From Prolixibacteraceae bacterium (GTDB taxonomy: Bacteria; Bacteroidota; Bacteroidia; Bacteroidales; Prolixibacteraceae), in the NCBI GenBank assembly GCA_003457135.1, contig DMSQ01000050.1:1-54801 (forward strand): a stretch of DNA of 54,801 bases, read 5' to 3'. A program made the position numbers and the translations under genes. Of the stretch, positions 26,577-34,964 are shown piece by piece; within the stretch, counting starts at the first letter, position 1; every line of letters begins with the position of its first letter. The notes under the pieces are model-generated. The model made no database searches, was not told the origin of the DNA, and saw only the letters and a program-made list of their open reading frames with translations.

Positions 26577-28196
26577 ATGGGGACTAAGAATTGCCCGGAA
26601 ACCCCGAGGCAAAAAATGATCAATATGATGTATCTGGTGCTGATAGCTTTATTAGCGCTAAACGTGGCAGCCGAAGTGCTTGAATCATTTCGTATTGTTG
26701 ATGCCAGTTTAATCCAGACGCTGAATAATGTCAGCCGTAAAAACGAACAAATATACAGTTCGTTCGATGCTGCTTATATTCTAAATCCGACCAAAGTTAA
26801 AGAATGGAAAGACAAAGCCGATCAGGTCAGAAAAAAAACCGGTGATCTGACTATCAATATAAAAGAATTGAAAGAAGAACTTGTAATGCGATCGGGCGGA
26901 ATACCATTAAAAACTGCCGATTCGGATTATATTTTTTCGCCTGAACTACCATTTATTACTACCAGTAAAGGAGATACGATAGTAATCAGGAGAGAAGATG
27001 ATCTCAATGTTCCTTCAGAAATAATGATCACACAGAAAAAAGCGGAGGATTTAAAAAAAAGCATCAACGAATACCGCGATTTTTTAATATCCAATCTGGA
27101 TGAAGGTTCAGCTCTCAGGGAAAGCATTATTAAGCAGTTAGATACTTCAGATCCTCCGGTAAGCCTTAAAGAAGGCGGAGTAAAAAAAACCTGGGAAATC
27201 CTGCACTTCGAAAATAAACCGCTCATTGCTGTGTTAACCCTGTTATCGAAGATGCAGATTGATATCCAGAATGCTGAAACAAACATTATCTCCACCTTAT
27301 TTAGCCAGATTGATGCGGCATCATTCAAATTTAACCGGCTTGGCGCAAGGATTTTAGCCAAGTCAACTTATGTACTTGAAGGTGACCAATTTGAAGCTGA
27401 GATTTTTTTAGCTGCTGAAGATACTACCCAACAACCTGAAATTTTTGTTGGCAATACCAAGTTAAGCATGCGCGATGGAATGGGAATTTACAAAGCAACT
27501 GCTACAAAGGCTGGCACTTTCAAATGGGATGGATTAATTAAGTATAAAAATCCGGAAGGAAACTACGTCAGTTATCCTTTCAAAGGCGAATACCAGGTTG
27601 GCAAACCAACTGCTACCATTTCTCCAACTAAAATGAATGTACTTTATTTGGGTATAGCCAATCCGATTAGCGTGTCGGCGCCTGGTGTTGCGTCAGAAAC
27701 GCTTGAGGTAACTTTTTCGAATGGCCGTATTGAAAAGAGCGGATCTGATTATTTTGTTTACCCTGCCAAAGTGGATGGATTGGGTAAAAATACCACCATA
27801 ACTGTTAATGCCAAGATGAACGGAGAAACGCGTTTGATGGGGTCTATGCCATTCAGGGTAAAAGAAGTACCACCTCCGCTTGCCACCATTGGCGGGCTGA
27901 ATGGCGGTACCATCAGAAAGGAAGATTTTCTGGCCGAAGACGGAGTTTTTGCTGAACTGAAAGATTTTGATTTTGATTTGAAATTTAAAGTCACTCAGTT
28001 CGATGTTAACCTGACAGGAGCAGGAGGTTACGTAAGGCTATACAAATCAATAAGTAATAAGTTTACAACCGAACAGAAAGATCAGTTCAATAGAATAACA
28101 ACAGGAAGCTTAGTTTATATTGATAATATAATGGCCAAAGGGGATGATGGCCAACCAGCCCGTCCGTTAGCCCCTATAAGTTTTAAAATAAGATAG
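26577..28196 (+). CDS. gldM: T9SS inner-membrane protein GldM/PorM
   Basis: A 539-residue protein with one N-terminal membrane helix (about residues 17-35, MMYLVLIALLALNVAAEVL) and a long periplasmic part that in known structures forms a bent dimeric shaft reaching the GldK/N ring. The conserved opening CPETPRQKMINMMYLVL is intact. Domain breaks fit four periplasmic domains: a helical part to about residue 225, then three beta domains. GldM turns with the GldL motor and delivers force to the ring. It is followed by gldN after two bases. Confidence 0.97.
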   Translation: MGTKNCPETPRQKMINMMYLVLIALLALNVAAEVLESFRIVDASLIQTLNNVSRKNEQIYSSFDAAYILNPTKVKEWKDKADQVRKKTGDLTINIKELKEELVMRSGGIPLKTADSDYIFSPELPFITTSKGDTIVIRREDDLNVPSEIMITQKKAEDLKKSINEYRDFLISNLDEGSALRESIIKQLDTSDPPVSLKEGGVKKTWEILHFENKPLIAVLTLLSKMQIDIQNAETNIISTLFSQIDAASFKFNRLGARILAKSTYVLEGDQFEAEIFLAAEDTTQQPEIFVGNTKLSMRDGMGIYKATATKAGTFKWDGLIKYKNPEGNYVSYPFKGEYQVGKPTATISPTKMNVLYLGIANPISVSAPGVASETLEVTFSNGRIEKSGSDYFVYPAKVDGLGKNTTITVNAKMNGETRLMGSMPFRVKEVPPPLATIGGLNGGTIRKEDFLAEDGVFAELKDFDFDLKFKVTQFDVNLTGAGGYVRLYKSISNKFTTEQKDQFNRITTGSLVYIDNIMAKGDDGQPARPLAPISFKIR

Positions 28197-28198
28197 TC

Positions 28199-29056
28199 AT
28201 GAAAAAAATAATCGTTTTTTTAGGAGTTATAGCTCTTTTGGTTGTAGCAATCAAACAGGAAGCAAAAGCACAGATCATTGATGGCGCGTATAAACGTAGC
28301 GACCTTTCGAACCGTAAGCCAACATCGCTGCCTTTAACCAGAGAAGCCGATGTCATGTGGCGGAAAAAAGTCTGGCGCATCATAGACCTTCGAGAGAAAA
28401 TGAACCAGCCCCTTTATTTTCCAACAAATACTAGTATTGAAGGAAGATTTAATCTGGTAAACCTTTTCATTGAAGGAATCAAAAACGGGAAATTAACAGC
28501 GTATGATGCAAAAAACGATGATGAATTTAAAATCCCCATGACTTTTGAACAGGTCAAAGAGGCTTTTGGGGCAACCACTCGCACACAAAAAGTCAGAGAT
28601 GTTGACACTGGTGAATTGAAAGATAAAGTAGTCAAAGGAGAAATCCGAACAGAAGAGATTAAGCAAATCATGATTAAGGAAGAATGGTATTTCGACAAAC
28701 AAACTTCAACCATGAATGTGCGGGTGATTGGAATTTGTCCGATCCGGGAATACTATCGCGAAGGCGATACCAATCAGGAAAATGTTCAGCGTACCCAGCT
28801 ATTCTGGATCTATTATCGTGAAGCCCGCGATATCATGGCTTCCAACGAAGTTTTCAATCCTCAGAATACTGCAAGGAACGCTTCATTTGACGATATTTTC
28901 CTGAAAAGAAAATTCAATTCTTACATTGTAAAAGAAGAAAATATCTATAACAACCGTGCCATCAGCCAATATTTAAGCAGTAAAGATGCCATGCTCGAAA
29001 GTAAAAAGATCGAAAATTCAATCTTCGATTACGAGCAAAACCTTTGGGAATATTAA
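28199..29056 (+). CDS. gldN: T9SS ring protein GldN/PorN
   Basis: A 285-residue periplasmic protein with a cleavable signal peptide ending near AKAQ. Family landmarks: VMWRKKVWRIIDLREKMNQP, GICPIREYYRE and LFWIYYREAR. It forms the 32-36-fold ring with the GldK lipoprotein under the outer membrane. It begins two bases after gldM, and its TAA overlaps the ATG of the second gldK (TAATG), so ring components are translated together. Confidence 0.97.
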   Translation: MKKIIVFLGVIALLVVAIKQEAKAQIIDGAYKRSDLSNRKPTSLPLTREADVMWRKKVWRIIDLREKMNQPLYFPTNTSIEGRFNLVNLFIEGIKNGKLTAYDAKNDDEFKIPMTFEQVKEAFGATTRTQKVRDVDTGELKDKVVKGEIRTEEIKQIMIKEEWYFDKQTSTMNVRVIGICPIREYYREGDTNQENVQRTQLFWIYYREARDIMASNEVFNPQNTARNASFDDIFLKRKFNSYIVKEENIYNNRAISQYLSSKDAMLESKKIENSIFDYEQNLWEY

Positions 29057-30408
29057 TGTATGAAATGTATAAATCCCTCCTCATAGGTTTGTTTGTTGTT
29101 GTGCTTTTCGGCTCCTGTAACAAGGACTGGACAAGCCAGCTTACAAGCGCCCAAAACAGGAAACCCTATTTTGAACCAATACCCTATGGGATGAATTTCA
29201 TCAAACAGGGTAGCATGAACATTGGGCCATCAGAAGAAGAAGTTGATCGTACCAATACAAAGACCAAAACAATCTCGGTGCCATCTTTCTGGATGGACGA
29301 CACTGAGATTACCAATAATGAATACCGGCAGTTTGTTTTCTGGGTCAGAGACTCTATCGCCCGTCAGCTTTTATCCGAAACAGTCCCCGAATTTCTGATT
29401 TCTGAAGGTAAAAGAGGGACTATTATGGAAAACCCTCATCTGAATTGGCTGGAACCGATAGACTGGAAGAACTCAGATTATCAATCAACCTTAGAAGAAA
29501 TGTTTTTACCCGAAACTGAGCGGTTCTTCAGCCGGAAAGAAATTGATACCCGGAAACTCATTTTTGAATACTACTGGATTGATTACAAGCAAGCTGCAAA
29601 AAGGGCAAACAGTTATAATTACCTGACTCAAAGATACGATGGTAATGTGACTGTTGCTTCGGGACAGGAGACCCCCATACAAAACAGGTCGTCGTTCATC
29701 ATGCGCGAAACAACCCCGGTTTACCCCGACACGCTGGTCTGGATACGCGACTATACATTTTCGTACAACGAACCTTTAACCAAAAAATATTTCTCACACG
29801 TTGCCTACGACAATTACCCAGTTGTCGGAGTTACATGGGAACAGGCTAAAGCATTCTGCAACTGGCGTACCAGGCAGATGAATGATTTTCAGGAAATGAT
29901 AAAAAATCCGGGTGTAATGGATTATCGTTTACCTTCCGAAGTGGAATGGGAGTACGCCGCCCGTGGGGGACATCAAATGACACTTTATCCGTGGGGAAGT
30001 TATTATACCCGGAATGAAGAAGGCAGCTATCTGGCAAACTTTAAACCTTTGAGAGGCAACTATGTGGCCGACAGCCAAACAAGTATAACGACACAAAAGG
30101 TAGCCAATTACCTTCCCAACTCTTACGGACTTTATGATATGGCAGGAAACGTCGCGGAATGGACGACCAATGCTTACGATGAATCGGGTTACGAAATCAT
30201 AAGTGATTTCAGTCCCGACTTTCAGTATAATGCAAAACCCGACGATCAGCCAGCGATGAAACGCAAAGTAATTCGTGGTGGTTCGTGGAAAGATATTGCC
30301 TATTTCATTCAGGTTTCGACCCGAAGCTTTGAATATCAGGATTCGGCTAAATCGTATATCGGATTCAGGTGCGTGCGAAGTACATTCAAACCCATCTATT
30401 ACGAATAA
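29056..30408 (+). CDS. Second GldK-like T9SS lipoprotein
   Basis: A 450-residue lipoprotein with lipobox FGSC (Cys21). It repeats the whole GldK architecture: FWMDDTEITNNEYRQF is identical to the first copy, and DYRLPSEVEWEYAARG, DMAGNVAEWTTNAYDE, VIRGGSWKD and YIGFRCVRS are nearly so. By eye well over half the residues are identical, far closer than GldJ is to GldK, so this is a recent paralogue and not GldJ. The ATG at 29056 overlaps the gldN stop by one base. It is the last gene of the run and ends one base before the convergent guanylyltransferase stop. A mixed GldK1/GldK2 ring, or alternative rings, is inference. Confidence 0.93.
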   Translation: MYEMYKSLLIGLFVVVLFGSCNKDWTSQLTSAQNRKPYFEPIPYGMNFIKQGSMNIGPSEEEVDRTNTKTKTISVPSFWMDDTEITNNEYRQFVFWVRDSIARQLLSETVPEFLISEGKRGTIMENPHLNWLEPIDWKNSDYQSTLEEMFLPETERFFSRKEIDTRKLIFEYYWIDYKQAAKRANSYNYLTQRYDGNVTVASGQETPIQNRSSFIMRETTPVYPDTLVWIRDYTFSYNEPLTKKYFSHVAYDNYPVVGVTWEQAKAFCNWRTRQMNDFQEMIKNPGVMDYRLPSEVEWEYAARGGHQMTLYPWGSYYTRNEEGSYLANFKPLRGNYVADSQTSITTQKVANYLPNSYGLYDMAGNVAEWTTNAYDESGYEIISDFSPDFQYNAKPDDQPAMKRKVIRGGSWKDIAYFIQVSTRSFEYQDSAKSYIGFRCVRSTFKPIYYE

Positions 30409-30409
30409 T

Positions 30410-31498
30410 TCAGATGTAATTTTCGCCCTTATTCAACCTGACATCATTCACAAATTGCCTGATTTGTTGTTCGTCTTCCTTTTTGCAAACCAAAATAGTA
30501 CCTTCCGATTCAACCACAATATATCCATCTAATCCTTGAAGCACCACTAATTTTTCGTCGGGCATATTTACAATACAATTTTTAGTTCCGTATAGCATAA
30601 CATTCGTGCCCGAAACGATATTGCCCTGGATATCCTTTTCTGAGTTATCGTACAGCGAACTCCAGGTACCTAAATCACTCCAGCCAAAATCAGAACATAA
30701 GACATATACATTGCTGGCTTTCTCCATGATTCCATAGTCAATGGATATGTTTTGACATTCGGAATAAGTTTTATTCATGAAAGGAACTTCATCAGCAGTA
30801 CCGTATAGTTTATAGCCTTTTTTGAACAATTCGGATACTGAACTAAGGTGTGTATCAAGCGCTTTCAAAATAACTTTAAGTGAAGAGATAAAAATTCCTG
30901 AATTCCAGAAAAACTCTCCGCTCTGTAAAAAGATTTTCGCTAAATGAAGATCTGGCTTTTCGGTAAAAGTTTTCACTTTATGCAGATCTTCGAACTTACC
31001 GGTTGGATCGTTGTTTTCGATCTGAATGTACCCATAACCAGTTTCAGGGCGGTTTGGAGTGATCCCCAGGGTAAGCAACGCATCGTTATTGCTTACAAAA
31101 TCGAGGCCCTTTTTAATCACATCAATGAATGCATCCTCCTGCTGAATGTGGTGATCGGATGGAGCCATAATAATGTTCGCTTCAGGATTGATGGTTAAGA
31201 TTTTATAACTGGCATAGGCCATGCAAGGGGCAGTATTCCTACGTAAAGGTTCAAGTAATACCTGACTTTCCAGCAATTCGGGCAATTGATTCATGACAAG
31301 ATCTTTATAATCGACGCTGGTAACCACAAAAAAGTTTTCATCGGGACAAATCTTTCTATACCGATCGAAAGTTTTTTGAAGAAAAGTACGGCCAGTTCCC
31401 AGGATATCCAGAAATTGTTTAGGCCTGGTTGTCTTGCTTAAGGGCCAGAACCGGCTTCCAATACCTCCGGCCATGATCACACAATAGGTATTATTCAT
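30410..31498 (-). CDS. manC: Mannose-1-phosphate guanylyltransferase
   Basis: A 362-residue nucleotidyltransferase that makes GDP-mannose from mannose-1-phosphate and GTP. MAGGIGSRFWPLS with the downstream RPKQF is the nucleotide-binding signature; EPLRRNTAPCMAYA and FWNSGIF are also typical. The phosphomannose isomerase domain found in bifunctional ManC/AlgA is absent, which is the normal short form. GDP-mannose feeds surface glycans, including possibly the A-LPS-type anchor of T9SS cargo, but that link is inference. Its stop is one base from that of the convergent gldK paralogue, leaving no room for a terminator between them. Confidence 0.94.
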   Translation of the reverse strand: MNNTYCVIMAGGIGSRFWPLSKTTRPKQFLDILGTGRTFLQKTFDRYRKICPDENFFVVTSVDYKDLVMNQLPELLESQVLLEPLRRNTAPCMAYASYKILTINPEANIIMAPSDHHIQQEDAFIDVIKKGLDFVSNNDALLTLGITPNRPETGYGYIQIENNDPTGKFEDLHKVKTFTEKPDLHLAKIFLQSGEFFWNSGIFISSLKVILKALDTHLSSVSELFKKGYKLYGTADEVPFMNKTYSECQNISIDYGIMEKASNVYVLCSDFGWSDLGTWSSLYDNSEKDIQGNIVSGTNVMLYGTKNCIVNMPDEKLVVLQGLDGYIVVESEGTILVCKKEDEQQIRQFVNDVRLNKGENYI

Positions 31499-31689
31499 TT
31501 TTTTATCTATTTAATGGTGAGACCATTATTCATATTAATGTAGGTAAAGAACAGCTAAAAAGAACAGTCATCCCAGTTCTCCAAATCCTTTATCAAGATA
31601 ATAAGTTTAAAATTAAAACCCTCGAAAAAATTCCGGTTTTTGTATTATTTGTACCTTTAGGCAAATTAAGCGGTCATACAAGAATAAGA

Positions 31690-32427
31690 ATGAACATTTT
31701 TAATCAAACAGGAAAATATTTTGCCCTGCTTCTCAAGGTTTTCAGTAAACCGGAAAGGCACAGCCTATATGTGAAGCAAACCTTTAATGAGATTGAAAAC
31801 CTTGGAGTCAATTCAGTTGGTATTGTGACAGTCATCTCCATATTCATGGGTGGAATTATCACCTTGCAGGTCGCCTACAACATGACCAACCCATTGTTGC
31901 CTACTTATCTGATTGGATTGGGCAATCGGGATACCTTGATTCTGGAATTCTCGTCAACTATTTTAGCATTGATTATGGCCGGGAAAATCGGTTCGAATAT
32001 CACTTCTGAAATCGGAAGCATGAAAGTGACCGAACAAATTGATTCGCTTGAAATTATGGGTGTCAATTCTGCCAGTTATCTCATCCTTCCCAAAATAATC
32101 GCAGTAGTAATGATGTTCCCGTTATTATACATTTTAAGTGTTTTCTTCGGATTAATTGGTGGTATGATTGTTGGGCCGGCGGTCGGAGCAGTAACGGTAA
32201 CCGATTACCTTAACGGCGTTCAATATTTGTTTAATCCTTACTACATTACGTTCTCGCTGATCAAGTGCCTTGTATTTGGGTTCCTCATTGCTTCTATCTC
32301 GGCATTTTTTGGTTATACCGTCGAAGGTGGCGCTTTCGATGTGGGTTCGGCCAGTACAAGGGCTGTGGTAAACACGAACATCATGATTCTGGTTTGGGAT
32401 TTAATTTTAACGCAATTGCTTTTATAA
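31690..32427 (+). CDS. mlaE: MlaE/YrbE-family ABC permease
   Basis: A 245-residue inner-membrane permease of a phospholipid transport (Mla-type) system. About five hydrophobic segments; the family core reads AGKIGSNITSEIGSMKVTEQ with the downstream IDSLEIMGVN. A near-match -7 element (TACCTTTA) is at 31652-31659. The stop is directly followed by the ATPase ATG. The substrate-binding MCE protein (MlaD) is not adjacent on either side and must be elsewhere. Confidence 0.95.
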   Translation: MNIFNQTGKYFALLLKVFSKPERHSLYVKQTFNEIENLGVNSVGIVTVISIFMGGIITLQVAYNMTNPLLPTYLIGLGNRDTLILEFSSTILALIMAGKIGSNITSEIGSMKVTEQIDSLEIMGVNSASYLILPKIIAVVMMFPLLYILSVFFGLIGGMIVGPAVGAVTVTDYLNGVQYLFNPYYITFSLIKCLVFGFLIASISAFFGYTVEGGAFDVGSASTRAVVNTNIMILVWDLILTQLLL

Positions 32428-33189
32428 ATGATCGAAATTAAAAACCTATACAAGTCGTTTGAGCAAAAAGAGGTCCTGAAGAATATCTCCAAAGTGTTCA
32501 ATAAAGGGGAAACCAACCTGATCATCGGACGAAGCGGATCAGGAAAAACAGTGTTGCTAAAATCGATTGTTGGGTTACACGAAATTGACCGTGGACAAAT
32601 ACTTTATGACAATCGCGATTTTACCTCCATGAGTACAAAATTGAGGAAGAAGCTCAGGCGCGAAATGGGTATGGTTTTCCAGGGCGGGGCGCTTTTCGAT
32701 TCGTTAACAGTAGAAGAAAACATCAGGTTTCCACTCGACATGTTTTCGGTACTTACACCTTCCGAGAAACAAAAGCAAGTTGATTTCTGCCTTGAACGTG
32801 TCAATATTGCAGATGCCAATAAGTTATCTCCTTCCGAAATTTCAGGAGGAATGAAAAAACGGGTGGCTATTGCCCGGGCTATTGTTATGAACCCAAAATA
32901 TCTGTTTTGCGACGAACCTAACTCCGGCCTTGACCCCGAAACATCGTTGGTAATTGATGAACTGATTCATTCGATTACCGTTGACCTGCAGATCACCACC
33001 ATCATAAATACCCACGACATGAATTCGGTGATGGAAATCGGCGATAATATCCTTTTCATTTCTGACGGAGAAATGTGCTGGGAAGGCAACCGGAAAGACA
33101 TTCTGCACACCGAAAATCAAAAACTTCAGGAGTTCGTATTTGCCAATAAGCAGTACCAGCGGATCAGGGATGATAAAATTAATCAGTAA
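32428..33189 (+). CDS. mlaF: MlaF-family ABC transporter ATPase
   Basis: A 253-residue ATPase that powers the MlaE permease. Walker A GRSGSGKT, Q loop MVFQGGALFDSLTV, signature ISGGMKKRVAIARA, Walker B YLFCDEPNSGLDP, and H loop NTHDM. The ATG follows the mlaE stop without a gap. Full length. Confidence 0.96.
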   Translation: MIEIKNLYKSFEQKEVLKNISKVFNKGETNLIIGRSGSGKTVLLKSIVGLHEIDRGQILYDNRDFTSMSTKLRKKLRREMGMVFQGGALFDSLTVEENIRFPLDMFSVLTPSEKQKQVDFCLERVNIADANKLSPSEISGGMKKRVAIARAIVMNPKYLFCDEPNSGLDPETSLVIDELIHSITVDLQITTIINTHDMNSVMEIGDNILFISDGEMCWEGNRKDILHTENQKLQEFVFANKQYQRIRDDKINQ

Positions 33190-33264
33190 TGTACAGTGTT
33201 GAATTTAGAGCGCCTTTACTTCAGAAATGATGAAGTTGTGATTCTTTAATAGTCAATCTTCTCC

Positions 33265-34821
33265 CTACCCTTTCGGCATCATTGTTATTACCGGAATGAT
33301 CATTTCTTCGAGCGAAATACCACCATGCTGAAACGTATTGCGGTAATATTGGGCAAAGTGGTTGTAGTTGTTCGGATAGGCGAAAAAATCGGTATTGGTA
33401 GCAAAAATATAGGTAGTGCTCACATTCCGTGAGGGCAGGTAAATCGAAGCCGGATTTTTGATGTCGTAAATGGCCTTCGATTTGTAATTGAGGTTTCGCC
33501 CCAATTTGTAACGAAGGTTCGTATTGGTCTCCCGATCGCCTATTACTTTCATGGCGCTGTCAACCCTGATGCTGCCGTGATCGGTAGTCAGCACAACCTT
33601 AACTTTGTTTTCGGCCAGTAGTTTAAGTAAATCGAGCAGCGACGAATGGTTGAACCAACTTAGGGTAAGCGATCGGTATGCCGATTCGTCGCTTGCAAGT
33701 TCTTTAATCATATCCATTTCGGTACGGGCGTGCGAAATCATATCCACAAAATTGAAAACCATGACCGAAAGGTCGCTCTGAAGGATACTGCCCAGGTAAT
33801 CGCTCATTTTTTTATCACCTTTAACATTGGTAATCTTCTCGAAAAAGAGTTTGTAATTCTTGCCCAGCCGAGTTAATTGTTTCTGGAGAAGATCCTTCTC
33901 AAATCGGTTTTTATGTCCTTCGTTATCGTCATCGTCCCAATATTCAGGGTACAATCGTTCAATTTCGGTGGGCATTAAACCAGCAAACATGGCATTGCGC
34001 GCATACATGGTTGCAGTTGGTAAAATGCTGCAATAAAGGCTTTCTTCCTCCATGTGGAAATAATTATTCAGCACGGTGGCCAAAACCCGGTACTGGTCGT
34101 ACCTTAAATTGTCTATTACCAAGACAAAAACCTTGTTGCCCTGATCAACCTGTGGGAATATTTTTTTCCTGAATATATCAGGCGACAATAAAGGCCTGTC
34201 AACGGGATTCTTTCCGAACCACGATTGGTACGAATTACGGATGTAGCGCGCAAACGAATTATTTGCTTCCGATTTTTGCATTTTCAGAACTTCGTCCATA
34301 GCCGAATCTTCAGAGCTACTCAGTTCAAGTTCCCAAAAAACCAGTTTTTTATAAACTTCAACCCATTCGTCGAACGAAAGCTGATCACTGATCCGCATTC
34401 CGATTTTTCCAAACTCGCTCTGGTAGGCCGAAGTAGTGCGTTGGGTAACCAACCGCCGCTGATCAACATTCTTTTTGATTGACAGTAAAATCTGATTCGG
34501 ATTGACCGGTTTAATCAGGTAATCGGCCATTTTCGAACCAATCGCCTCATCCATTATATCCTCTTCTTCGCTCTTTGTAATCATCACTACCGGCACATTC
34601 GGGTCAATTGCCTTGATCTCATTCAGTGTTTGAAGGCCGCTTAAACCCGGCATATTTTCATCCAGAAAAATGATGTCGAAGAAATCATTCCTGACCAGTT
34701 CAATGGCATCAGTTCCATTGTTGGCTGTTATCACCTCAAATCCTTTTTCCTGAAGGAAAATGATGTGAGCGCGCAATAAATCTATTTCGTCGTCGGTCCA
34801 AAGTATTTTTGTTTTTTTCAT
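33265..34821 (-). CDS. porX: T9SS response regulator PorX (receiver plus PglZ phosphatase domain)
   Basis: A 518-residue two-domain regulator. Residues 1-120 are a CheY-like receiver with acidic pocket TDDE, phospho-acceptor Asp54 in FLDENMP, and Lys in LIKPVNP. The C-terminal part (about 200-515) is a PglZ/alkaline-phosphatase-type domain with metal-ligand motifs VIDNLRYDQ, LTTDHGS and the ending FQHGGISLEEMIIPV. In P. gingivalis PorX works with the kinase PorY and the sigma factor SigP to switch on T9SS genes. Here it has its own -7 element and sits beside the T9SS gene porW/sprE. PorY is not in the window; the kinase at 126 has a different architecture. Confidence 0.96.
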   Translation of the reverse strand: MKKTKILWTDDEIDLLRAHIIFLQEKGFEVITANNGTDAIELVRNDFFDIIFLDENMPGLSGLQTLNEIKAIDPNVPVVMITKSEEEDIMDEAIGSKMADYLIKPVNPNQILLSIKKNVDQRRLVTQRTTSAYQSEFGKIGMRISDQLSFDEWVEVYKKLVFWELELSSSEDSAMDEVLKMQKSEANNSFARYIRNSYQSWFGKNPVDRPLLSPDIFRKKIFPQVDQGNKVFVLVIDNLRYDQYRVLATVLNNYFHMEEESLYCSILPTATMYARNAMFAGLMPTEIERLYPEYWDDDDNEGHKNRFEKDLLQKQLTRLGKNYKLFFEKITNVKGDKKMSDYLGSILQSDLSVMVFNFVDMISHARTEMDMIKELASDESAYRSLTLSWFNHSSLLDLLKLLAENKVKVVLTTDHGSIRVDSAMKVIGDRETNTNLRYKLGRNLNYKSKAIYDIKNPASIYLPSRNVSTTYIFATNTDFFAYPNNYNHFAQYYRNTFQHGGISLEEMIIPVITMMPKG

Positions 34822-34849
34822 AACATGATTCGTCTTCCTAATTAAGGTA

Positions 34850-34857
34850 CAAAGGTA
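34850..34857 (-). promoter_or_regulatory. -7 element of porX
   Basis: Minus strand TACCTTTG, exact TAnnTTTG, 28 bases before the porX ATG. It implies that porX can be transcribed independently of the upstream porW/sprE gene. Confidence 0.6.
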
Positions 34858-34911
34858 ATAAACAAGTATAAAAGGTTAATAGTGTTGACTTAACAAACTT
34901 TAACGTTGATG

Positions 34912-34964
34912 AGTTCCAGGTTCCAAATGGCTGACTTGGATCTTGAAATTTGGAACTTGAAACT
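34912..34964 (-). terminator. Hairpin at the end of porW/sprE
   Basis: A 17-bp arm (34912-34928) pairs with 34948-34964 with two mismatches; the innermost nine pairs GTTCCAAAT/ATTTGGAAC are perfect. It begins at the porW/sprE stop codon. No T run follows on the minus strand, so it may be an attenuator or mRNA-stabilising hairpin. Confidence 0.4.

Noticed and set aside
29056..30408. The second FGE-fold lipoprotein as GldJ
   Set aside because: It matches the first GldK nearly without gaps and with long identical segments; GldJ is longer and more distant.
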